Part shown: piece by piece, positions 1-5,304 of the stretch | Position numbering within the stretch: position 1 is the first letter of the stretch | Layout: every line of letters begins with the position of its first letter | NCBI GenBank assembly: GCA_946494345.1 | Contig: CAMMBX010000059.1 | Coordinates: forward strand, 1-7,344 | DNA from: an uncultured Mycoplasmatota bacterium | GTDB lineage: Bacteria > Bacillota_I > Bacilli_A > RF39 > UBA660 | Length of the DNA stretch: 7,344 bases | Direction of reading: 5' to 3' | Notes under the pieces: model-generated | Database searches by the model: none | Told to the model about the DNA's origin: nothing | Seen by the model: the letters and a program-made list of their open reading frames with translations, nothing else | Program-made: the position numbers and the translations under genes

Positions 1-15
1 AAGGAGAGGATATAA

Positions 16-1845
16 ATGAGTAAAATAATTGGTATTGATTTAGGTACAACTAATAGTTGTGTCTGTGTATTAGAGGCTGGGGAGCCTAAAGTAATCCCTA
101 ATAAAGAAGGAGAAAGAACAACTCCATCAGTAGTTGCATTTAAAAATGGTGAAAGAATAGTAGGAGCTGCTGCTAAAAGACAAGCGATTACTAATCCAAA
201 TACTATTTCATCTATTAAGAGATTAATGGGTACTGATAAGAAAGTGGAAGCTGAAGGTAAGAAATATTCTCCTGAAGAGATATCTGCTATGATTTTAAGT
301 AATCTTAAAGAGTCAGCTGAGGCTTATTTAGGAGAGGGTGTTACTAAAGCAGTTATTACAGTTCCAGCATACTTTAATGATGCTCAAAGACAAGCTACTA
401 AGAATGCTGGTAAGATTGCAGGACTTGATGTTGAACGTATTATAAACGAACCAACTGCTGCTGCCCTTGCATATGGTCTTGATAAACAAGATAAGAACCA
501 AACTATTCTTGTATATGACCTTGGTGGTGGTACATTCGATGTATCTATCCTTGAGTTAGGTGATGGTGTTGTAGAAGTTAGATCTACTAGTGGTAATAAC
601 CACTTAGGTGGAGATGACTTTGATCAAAAGATTATTGACTATCTTGTTAGTGAATTTAAAAAAGAAAATGGTGTTGACCTTACTAAAGATAAAATGGCTA
701 TGCAACGATTAAAAGAAATTGCTGAGAAAGCTAAGAAAGATCTTTCAAGTATGACAAGTACCCAAGTTTCTGCACCATTTATCTCACAAGGAGCAGATGG
801 TCCACTTCACTTAGATATGACATTAACTCGTGCTAAATTTGAAAGCTTAATTAGTGATTTAGTTGATTCAACTCTTGAACCAGTTAGAAATGCTTTAAAA
901 GATGCAGATTTGAAAGCTAAAGACTTAGATAAAGTAATCTTCGTTGGAGGATCAACAAGAGTTCCACTTGTATATGAAACAGTTAAGAAAGAACTTGGTA
1001 TGGAACCATCTCGTGAAGTTAACCCTGATGAAGTAGTTGCTATGGGTGCTGCTATTCAAGGTGGTGTCTTAACAGGAGATGTTAATGATATCGTTCTACT
1101 TGATGTTACACCATTATCACTTGGTATTGAAACATTAGGTGGAGTTATGACAGTATTAATTCCAAGAAATACTACTATTCCAACAAGTAAATCAGAAGTA
1201 TTCTCAACTGCTGCTGATAATCAACCTGCTGTTGATGTTCATGTATTACAAGGTGAAAGAAGTATGGCTGCTGATAATAAAACACTTGGTAGATTCCAAC
1301 TTACAAATATTCCACCTGCACCAAGAGGAGTACCACAAATTGAAGTTAAATTTGATATAGATGCTAATGGTATTGTTAATGTTACTGCCAAAGACCTTGG
1401 TACTAATAAAGAGCAATCTATTACTATTACTTCATCTACAAATCTATCTGATGAAGAGATTGAAAGAATGAGAAAAGAAGCTGAAGAAAATAAAGAAGCT
1501 GATAAGAAACGTAAAGAAGAAGCTGACCTTAAGAATGAAGCAGAACAATTAGTTTTCCAAACTGAGAAATCACTTAAAGACTTAGGAGATAAAGTTGATA
1601 AGAAAGAAAAAGAGGAAGCAGAAGACTTAATTAAAGACTTAAGAGAAGCTTTAAGTAAAAATGACTTAGATGATATTAAAGCTAAGAAAGATAAACTACA
1701 AGAGAAAGCTATGGCACTTGCAACTAAAGTTTATGAAAACGTTCAAAAAGAAAATCAAGCAAATAGTAATGCTAGCGCAGATAATAGTAGTGATACATCA
1801 GATAAAAAAGATGATGTAAAAGATGCAGACTTTGAAGAGAAGTAG
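16..1845 (+). CDS. dnaK: Chaperone DnaK (Hsp70)
   Basis: Cytosolic ATP-dependent Hsp70 chaperone that binds exposed hydrophobic peptide segments, working with DnaJ (encoded downstream) and GrpE. The protein opens with the phosphate-binding segment IGIDLGTTNS. EPTAAALAYG lies at about 145-154 and DLGGGTFD at 168-175. The interdomain linker VLLDVTP is at 360-366, followed by the beta-sandwich substrate domain and a charged helical lid. The tail is Asn/Ser/Asp-rich and ends in DADFEEK, like other Gram-positive DnaKs. The length of 609 aa, and DLGGGTFD lying about 25 residues earlier than in E. coli DnaK, match the ATPase-domain deletion known for Gram-positive DnaK (family knowledge). The start is set by a strong ribosome-binding site, AAGGAGAGG at 1-9, 6 nt before ATG. 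The gene is complete and ends in TAG. Its promoter is outside the window, probably upstream of hrcA or grpE. Identification is essentially certain. Confidence 0.99.
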   Translation: MSKIIGIDLGTTNSCVCVLEAGEPKVIPNKEGERTTPSVVAFKNGERIVGAAAKRQAITNPNTISSIKRLMGTDKKVEAEGKKYSPEEISAMILSNLKESAEAYLGEGVTKAVITVPAYFNDAQRQATKNAGKIAGLDVERIINEPTAAALAYGLDKQDKNQTILVYDLGGGTFDVSILELGDGVVEVRSTSGNNHLGGDDFDQKIIDYLVSEFKKENGVDLTKDKMAMQRLKEIAEKAKKDLSSMTSTQVSAPFISQGADGPLHLDMTLTRAKFESLISDLVDSTLEPVRNALKDADLKAKDLDKVIFVGGSTRVPLVYETVKKELGMEPSREVNPDEVVAMGAAIQGGVLTGDVNDIVLLDVTPLSLGIETLGGVMTVLIPRNTTIPTSKSEVFSTAADNQPAVDVHVLQGERSMAADNKTLGRFQLTNIPPAPRGVPQIEVKFDIDANGIVNVTAKDLGTNKEQSITITSSTNLSDEEIERMRKEAEENKEADKKRKEEADLKNEAEQLVFQTEKSLKDLGDKVDKKEKEEAEDLIKDLREALSKNDLDDIKAKKDKLQEKAMALATKVYENVQKENQANSNASADNSSDTSDKKDDVKDADFEEK

Positions 1846-1852
1846 AAAAATT

Positions 1853-1882
1853 AAAAGTTCTAGGTAACTAGAACTTTTCTCT
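1853..1882 (+). terminator. Hairpin after dnaK, probable leaky terminator or processing site
   Basis: AAAAGTTCTAG (1853-1863) and CTAGAACTTTT (1868-1878) form a perfect 11-bp stem closed by a GTAA tetraloop, starting 7 nt after the dnaK stop. The T-run is part of the 3' arm and continues as CTCT, so this is a plausible but weak intrinsic terminator. No good promoter is visible between it and the next gene. The best -10-like hexamer is GATAAT at 1891-1896, without a credible -35. Read-through therefore probably supplies the downstream genes. The inferred effect is more dnaK message than peptidase/dnaJ message. It could also be a 3'-end stabilising or processing hairpin. Confidence 0.75.
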
Positions 1883-1910
1883 GATAAAGAGATAATAGAA
1901 AGGGCTAAAT

Positions 1911-3698
1911 ATGAAAGAATATAAAAATAGAAGCGAAGTAGAAGAAGAGTATAAATGGGATTTAAGTGAGTTTTTTGAAAGTAATGAGGCTTTTTTTAAA
2001 GCAAGTGAAGAAGTAGATAGTAAGATAGATATCTTTAATGACTATAAAGGTTGTACTAAAGATGCTAATAGACTTTATAAGTATTTAATTAAATTAAGAG
2101 AAGTAGAAACTATTATTGAGAAGATGGATGCCTATGCTTGGTTAAAGAATGATGAAGAGTTAGGTAAGAAAGAAAATCTTGAAATGCTTGCTAAAAGTAA
2201 AGATGCAGTTGCAAAAATTAACAATGTAAATAGTTTCTTTGAACCAGAACTATTAAAACTATCTAAAGATGAATTTGAAAACTTATTTAAAGAAAATAAT
2301 AAACTAGAAGAGTATAGAGCCTACTTACAAGATATTTATAGAAATAAAGAACATACCTTAAATGAAAATGAAGAAAGAATTGTTAATTCTTTAGTAATGG
2401 CTACTAATAACTTCTCTGATATGTCTTCTACCTTACTAAATATGGAACATAATTATGGTAAAGTAACTCTTAAGGATGGCAAGAAAGTAACTCTATCAAC
2501 AACTAATTCTAGATTCTTACAATCAAATGATAATAGAGAAACTAGAAAAGAAGCGAATACTAAACTTGCTAAGAAAGCTTTAGAATATGGTAGTACTTCT
2601 GCAGAACTACTTAATAGTTATGTTAAATTAGAAGATACTCTTGCAAATATCTATCATTTTAACGATAGTTTTGAAGCTCGTCTTTTTGAAGATAATCTTA
2701 ATAAGAATATCTTTGATGTCTTATCTAAAACAACAAGAGAAGGTGTTAATACATTACAAAGATATTTTAAACTAAGAAAGAAAATACTTAAACTTGATAC
2801 TTTATATAACTATGATTTGAATGCTAAATTAAGTCATTCTAAAAAAGAATACAGTATTCCTGAAGGTATTAAAACCGTAAGAGAAGCCTTAAAACCTTTA
2901 GGAGAAGAATATATTAGTAAGTATGATAAACTTATTAAAAATCGTAATATTGATTTCTGTGGTTATCCTGGTAAATGCAGTGGTGGATATAATCTAAGTA
3001 TTCCTGCATGCGACTCACGTATTCTTATGAGTTATCATTATGATTTAGAGTCTTTATCTACTATCGCTCATGAAGCAGGACATCATATTAATCATCAATT
3101 TATTAGTGATAATAATCCTGTTCAGTATAGAAATACGGCTATAATCACTGCTGAAGTTACATCTCTAACTAATGAATTTTTATTATCAAACTATATCTTT
3201 AATAATGCGAAAGACAAAGAAGAGAAGGTTCTAGCCCTTGAAAACTCTCTAAACGTAATTGCAAGTAATTTATTTGGGGCAGTTAGAGAAGGAGATATGG
3301 AAAGACTAATGCATGATAAAGTTCATAATGGAGGAGCATTAACTAAAGAATATATGAATGAAATATGTGAAGAGTCTTTAGAATATTATTATGGTGATAC
3401 TGTTAAGTTAAGCCCTTATGCTAAAGGAAGTTGGATATTTAGAAGTCATTATTATAGTAATTTTTACCTTTATAATTATGCCATTTGTGTAAGTGTGGCT
3501 TCATACTTTGCTTCTAAAATTACAGAAGGTGATAAAGAAACTTTAGACAAATACTTAAAATTCTTATGTATTGGCTCTGATATTTATCCACTTGATGCTT
3601 TTAAAAAGTTAGGGATATCTTTAGAGAATGAAAATATTTATAAAAATGCTATTATCTATTTTGATAAATTAATTTCTATGTTAGAAAGTCTATATTAG
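1911..3698 (+). CDS. PepF-like oligoendopeptidase, M3 zinc metallopeptidase family
   Basis: Predicted cytosolic zinc peptidase that cuts short peptides internally. It has no signal peptide or membrane segment. The N-terminal third is mainly helical and charged, with the MKEYKNRSEVEEEYKWDLSEFF opening seen in PepF-type enzymes. The catalytic motif HEAGH is at 387-391 (zinc ligands H387 and H391, catalytic E388). The third ligand is E415 in the AEVTSLTNE segment, at the family spacing. A C-terminal H513-Y514-Y515 in an SHYYSNFYLYNYA context matches the substrate-binding His/Tyr region of M3 enzymes. The length of 595 aa is normal for PepF (about 600). The start is supported by GAAAGGG at 1898-1904, 6 nt before ATG. 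The gene lies between dnaK and dnaJ, with only 16 nt to dnaJ, so it is probably cotranscribed with the chaperones and may clear peptides released during stress (inference). HEAGHH replaces the commoner HELGHS. The symbol is left blank because M3 paralogues are hard to separate. Confidence 0.93.
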   Translation: MKEYKNRSEVEEEYKWDLSEFFESNEAFFKASEEVDSKIDIFNDYKGCTKDANRLYKYLIKLREVETIIEKMDAYAWLKNDEELGKKENLEMLAKSKDAVAKINNVNSFFEPELLKLSKDEFENLFKENNKLEEYRAYLQDIYRNKEHTLNENEERIVNSLVMATNNFSDMSSTLLNMEHNYGKVTLKDGKKVTLSTTNSRFLQSNDNRETRKEANTKLAKKALEYGSTSAELLNSYVKLEDTLANIYHFNDSFEARLFEDNLNKNIFDVLSKTTREGVNTLQRYFKLRKKILKLDTLYNYDLNAKLSHSKKEYSIPEGIKTVREALKPLGEEYISKYDKLIKNRNIDFCGYPGKCSGGYNLSIPACDSRILMSYHYDLESLSTIAHEAGHHINHQFISDNNPVQYRNTAIITAEVTSLTNEFLLSNYIFNNAKDKEEKVLALENSLNVIASNLFGAVREGDMERLMHDKVHNGGALTKEYMNEICEESLEYYYGDTVKLSPYAKGSWIFRSHYYSNFYLYNYAICVSVASYFASKITEGDKETLDKYLKFLCIGSDIYPLDAFKKLGISLENENIYKNAIIYFDKLISMLESLY

Positions 3699-3714
3699 AA
3701 GGAAGGTGTAGTAT

Positions 3715-4863
3715 ATGGCAACTAAAAGAGACTATTATGAAGTGTTAGGTGTTTCTAAAACTGCTACTAAAGATGAGATAAAAAGTGCTTTTAGAAAGCT
3801 TGCTAAGAAATATCATCCAGATATAAGTAAAGAAGAAAATGCGGAAGAGAAGTTTAAAGAAGTACAAGAAGCATACTCTGTTCTTAGTGATGATAATAAA
3901 CGTCGTCAATATGACCAATTTGGTCATGCTGGTGTAAATGGTCCTGGAGCATCAGGAGGAGCTGGCTTTGGTGGTGGTTTCTCTGGAGCAGGTTTTGGTT
4001 TTGATGCAAGTGATTTAGGCGATATCTTTGATGACTTGTTCGGTGGTGGCTTTGGTTTTGGTGGCTCTAGTAGTAGAAGTCGTGGTAGTAGAGCAAGAAG
4101 AGGTAGTGATATCTTAATGCAAGTAGAACTTTCTTTTGAAGAAGCTATCTATGGCTGTGAGAAAGATTTTGACTTAGATGTAGTTACAGAGTGTGATAAA
4201 TGTAGTGGTTTGGGTGGCTTTGGAGAAGAGACTTGTAAAAGATGTCATGGTAGTGGAACTATTACCAGTGAACAAAGAACAATCCTTGGTTCATTCATGA
4301 CTAAAACAACTTGTCCAGAATGTAATGGTAAAGGTAAGACTTATAAAGAAGTTTGTAGTAAGTGTCGTGGTAAAGGACAAGTTAAATCTCATAAAACTAT
4401 TACTGTAAATGTACCAAGTGGTATTGATAATGGTGAAAGACTAAGAGTACCAGGTAGAGGTCATGCTGGAGAAAATGGTGGCTCATCAGGTGATTTATAC
4501 TTAGAGTTCCATATTAAAGAACATAAATATTATGAAAGAGATGGTCTTGATATTTATCTAGAAGTACCTATTAATATGGCTGAAGCAGTACTTGGTTGTA
4601 AAAAAGAAATACCTACAATCTATGGTAATGTTAAATTAACTATACCAGGAGGTACTGATAGTGGAGATAAACAAAGACTTAAAGGTAAAGGTATTAAAGA
4701 TTCTACTAGTAGAAAGACAGGAGATATGTATGTTATCTTTAAAGTGGTTACTCCTAAGAAGTTATCAAGAGACCAAAAGAAATTATTTGAATCTTTATCT
4801 AAAACAGATTTAGATGATAGCGAGATAGATAGATTTACAAGATTTACTAAAAATAATGATTAA
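3715..4863 (+). CDS. dnaJ: Chaperone DnaJ (class A Hsp40)
   Basis: Co-chaperone that delivers unfolded substrates to DnaK and stimulates its ATPase. The domain order is canonical for class A. The J domain covers residues 1-70, with the essential HPD at 34-36 and the YDQFGHAG end. A long Gly/Phe-rich linker follows at about 70-120. Four CxxCxGxG zinc motifs have their cysteine pairs at 160/163, 174/177, 200/203 and 214/217. The C-terminal beta domains include IPGGTDSGDKQRLKGKGI. The first and second zinc motifs are only 10 residues apart, about 3 fewer than in E. coli DnaJ, so that loop is shortened, but all eight cysteines are present. The length of 382 aa is normal. The start is supported by AAGGAAGG at 3699-3706, 8 nt before ATG. 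It follows the peptidase by 16 nt, implying translation from one message, and is the last gene of the operon before a strong terminator. Confidence 0.98.
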   Translation: MATKRDYYEVLGVSKTATKDEIKSAFRKLAKKYHPDISKEENAEEKFKEVQEAYSVLSDDNKRRQYDQFGHAGVNGPGASGGAGFGGGFSGAGFGFDASDLGDIFDDLFGGGFGFGGSSSRSRGSRARRGSDILMQVELSFEEAIYGCEKDFDLDVVTECDKCSGLGGFGEETCKRCHGSGTITSEQRTILGSFMTKTTCPECNGKGKTYKEVCSKCRGKGQVKSHKTITVNVPSGIDNGERLRVPGRGHAGENGGSSGDLYLEFHIKEHKYYERDGLDIYLEVPINMAEAVLGCKKEIPTIYGNVKLTIPGGTDSGDKQRLKGKGIKDSTSRKTGDMYVIFKVVTPKKLSRDQKKLFESLSKTDLDDSEIDRFTRFTKNND

Positions 4864-4873
4864 ACTTATAGAG

Positions 4874-4902
4874 AAAAAGTTACGAAAATTCGTAACTTTT
4901 TT
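4874..4902 (+). terminator. Rho-independent terminator of the dnaK-peptidase-dnaJ operon
   Basis: AAAAAGTTACGAA (4874-4886) pairs with TTCGTAACTTTTT (4889-4901), with T-rich sequence continuing to 4902. The core GTTACG/CGTAAC stem is perfect and lies 10 nt after the dnaJ stop. The A-run and T-run flank the core, so it could also stop transcription arriving on the minus strand. It separates the chaperone operon from the small module that follows. Confidence 0.9.
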
Positions 4903-4915
4903 ATTACTTTCTTCC

Positions 4916-4944
4916 TTGCTATCTAGAAATCAATATGATACTAT
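4916..4944 (+). promoter_or_regulatory. Predicted promoter of the small toxin mRNA
   Basis: The -35 candidate TTGCTA (4916-4921, 4 of 6 consensus) is followed by a 17-bp spacer and the -10 TACTAT (4939-4944, 5 of 6), preceded by an extended -10 TG at 4936-4937. The predicted start of transcription is about 4951, at AGGAAC. That is exactly where sequence complementary to the 3' end of the transcript begins. The promoter starts immediately after the dnaJ terminator, so the downstream ORF would be an independent unit. Confidence 0.75.
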
Positions 4945-4950
4945 ATTTAT

Positions 4951-4972
4951 AGGAACATTTAATAGTTGGGTG
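4951..4972 (+). repeat. 5' arm of a long-range inverted repeat in the toxin mRNA
   Basis: AGGAACATTTAATA (4951-4964) can pair with TATTAAGTGTTCCT (5161-5174) over 14 positions, one of them a U-G wobble. GTTGGGTG (4965-4972) can pair with CACTCAAC (5146-5153) over 8 positions, also with one wobble. Only a 7-nt bulge (5154-5160) interrupts the 3' arm. The 5' arm begins at the predicted transcription start and ends directly against the Shine-Dalgarno hairpin. In known type I toxins such 5'-3' pairing keeps the full-length message untranslatable; that role here is inferred. Confidence 0.8.
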
Positions 4973-4992
4973 AAGCCTCAGAAAGGAGGCTT
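4973..4992 (+). promoter_or_regulatory. Hairpin sequestering the toxin ribosome-binding site
   Basis: AAGCCTC (4973-4979) and GAGGCTT (4986-4992) form a perfect 7-bp stem with the hexaloop AGAAAG. The Shine-Dalgarno AAGGAGG (4983-4989) lies half in the loop and half in the 3' arm, with 6 nt before the ATG, which is ideal spacing. Ribosome access therefore requires opening the stem. A 5' stem-loop limiting initiation is a known feature of Fst-type toxin mRNAs, and the same logic is inferred here. Confidence 0.85.
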
Positions 4993-4995
4993 ATA

Positions 4996-5091
4996 ATGAA
5001 CAAGAAAGATTCTTTAATTTTTTCTCTAGTAATTATGTTGTTTCTTCAAGATATCTTGCTGTTACTCGCAATACTTTCTCTAAGAAGATAG
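4996..5091 (+). CDS. Small hydrophobic peptide, probable type I toxin (holin-like/TxpA-Fst type)
   Basis: A 31-aa peptide, too short for usual gene callers. Basic residues at the N-terminus (K3, K4) and C-terminus (R30, R31) flank one hydrophobic stretch from about L7 to L29. Only Q18 and D19 are strongly polar inside that stretch. This is the layout of a single membrane-spanning helix, as in Bacillota type I toxins that damage or depolarise the inner face of the membrane. The ATG has an ideal Shine-Dalgarno (AAGGAGG, 6 nt upstream). An in-frame TTG at 4966 is less likely because no ribosome site precedes it. The ORF has its own promoter, a blocked ribosome site, terminator hairpins and a convergent antisense promoter. 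These are what make it a toxin candidate, more than its residues do. I cannot assign it firmly to a named family. Alternatives are a leader peptide or a non-toxic membrane peptide. Ends in TAG. Confidence 0.78.
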   Translation: MNKKDSLIFSLVIMLFLQDILLLLAILSLRR

Positions 5092-5094
5092 AAA

Positions 5095-5122
5095 CCACCT
5101 AACTTAGCTATGGTTTAGGTGG
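5095..5122. terminator. Hairpin at the toxin stop codon, likely terminator for the antisense RNA
   Basis: CCACCTAA (5095-5102) pairs perfectly with TTAGGTGG (5115-5122) around a 12-nt loop, starting 3 nt after the toxin stop codon. On the + strand the following bases, CTCTTACT, are a poor U-tract. On the - strand it is followed by TTTCTATCTTCTT, which is better. It therefore most likely ends the antisense RNA. In the toxin mRNA it may act as a structural or stability element, or as a weak terminator shared by both convergent transcripts, as in Fst par loci. Confidence 0.75.
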
Positions 5123-5141
5123 CTCTTACTAAAAAAATAGG

Positions 5142-5177
5142 GGCACACTCAACAAGCGAATATTAAGTGTTCCTTTT
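5142..5177 (+). terminator. Predicted intrinsic terminator of the toxin mRNA
   Basis: GG-ACACT-AA (5142-5143, 5145-5149, 5151-5152) pairs with TT-AGTGT-CC (5163-5164, 5166-5170, 5172-5173). There are two internal mismatches, C5144/T5171 and C5150/A5165, and a 10-nt loop. TTTT follows at 5174-5177. The predicted toxin message is therefore about 4951-5178, near 228 nt. The same bases can instead pair with the mRNA 5' end, so the terminator arms and the 5'-3' clamp are mutually exclusive structures. Confidence 0.7.
5146..5174 (+). repeat. 3' arm of the long-range inverted repeat in the toxin mRNA
   Basis: CACTCAAC (5146-5153) and TATTAAGTGTTCCT (5161-5174) are complementary to 4965-4972 and 4951-4964 respectively, giving up to 22 pairs with a 7-nt bulge. 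Because the antisense RNA is read from the other strand, its 5' region carries nearly the same sequence as the toxin 5' UTR rather than its complement. Complementarity between the two RNAs therefore comes from the overlapped 3' half of the toxin message. Confidence 0.78.
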
Positions 5178-5207
5178 ATATTGTATGAAAATTTTTCTTA
5201 CATATAC

Positions 5208-5236
5208 ATCTTATCACATAAGTAACTTTAATGCAA
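5208..5236 (-). promoter_or_regulatory. Predicted promoter of the antisense antitoxin RNA
   Basis: Read on the minus strand, the -35 candidate is TTGCAT (5231-5236) and the -10 is TAAGAT (5208-5213). The spacer is 17 bp with an extended -10 TG immediately upstream (minus-strand TGATAAGAT). Predicted start is near 5201. It points convergently at the toxin gene and lies back to back with the helicase promoter, with 11 bp between the two -35 elements. An overlapping alternative -10, TACAAT (RC of 5183-5188), has no good -35. Confidence 0.68.
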
Positions 5237-5247
5237 GTACCTTTTTC

Positions 5248-5276
5248 TTTACTTTTGGCCTAAAACATGATATAAT
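5248..5276 (+). promoter_or_regulatory. Promoter of the DinG-type helicase gene
   Basis: The -10 is a perfect TATAAT (5271-5276) with extended TG at 5268-5269. A -35 TTTACT (5248-5253, 4 of 6) is separated from it by 17 bp. Predicted start is around 5283, leaving a short leader of about 22 nt before the ATG at 5305. The leader carries the ribosome site AAGGGGG at 5292-5298. No SOS (LexA) box of the Bacillota CGAAC-type is visible around it. Confidence 0.87.
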
Positions 5277-5304
5277 ATAGACTGCTTAAAGAAGGGGGTA
5301 TATT

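Larger units (their letters stand above)
5083..5201 (-). ncRNA. Predicted antisense antitoxin RNA
   Basis: A minus-strand promoter (5208-5236) predicts a transcript starting near 5201 and running toward the toxin ORF. It probably ends after the 5095-5122 hairpin, which on this strand is followed by the T-rich TTTCTATCTTCTT. The inferred RNA is about 115-120 nt. It overlaps the 3' end of the toxin message by roughly 95 nt, including the stop-codon region and both 3' hairpins. The overlap would allow duplex formation and RNase III cleavage, as known for RatA acting on txpA mRNA. It has no convincing ORF. Ends are approximate, and the RNA is inferred from promoter and terminator signals only. 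Confidence 0.7.

Noticed and set aside
1880..1900. Promoter for the peptidase gene at GATAAT (1891-1896)
   Set aside because: The only possible -35 (CTAGAA at 1868-1873) lies in the hairpin arm and matches consensus poorly.
3745..3927. Minus-strand 60-aa open frame inside dnaJ
   Set aside because: It lies opposite the conserved J-domain codons, has low-complexity Phe/Ile-rich translation and has no ribosome site. It is a shadow of dnaJ.
4996..5091. The small ORF as a leader peptide controlling the helicase gene
   Set aside because: Two hairpins, a convergent promoter and a separate strong promoter for the helicase lie between them, so read-through control is unlikely.
4951..5174. Inverted repeats flanking the small ORF as ends of a miniature transposable element
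   Set aside because: The arms coincide with the predicted mRNA start and terminator, contain a bulge and wobbles that make sense only in RNA, and show no clear target-site duplication outside.
4951..5174. DRa/DRb direct repeats of a true Fst par locus
   Set aside because: The two blocks are inverted, not direct, relative to each other. They give intramolecular mRNA pairing rather than toxin-antitoxin RNA complementarity through repeats. Similarity to Fst is architectural only.
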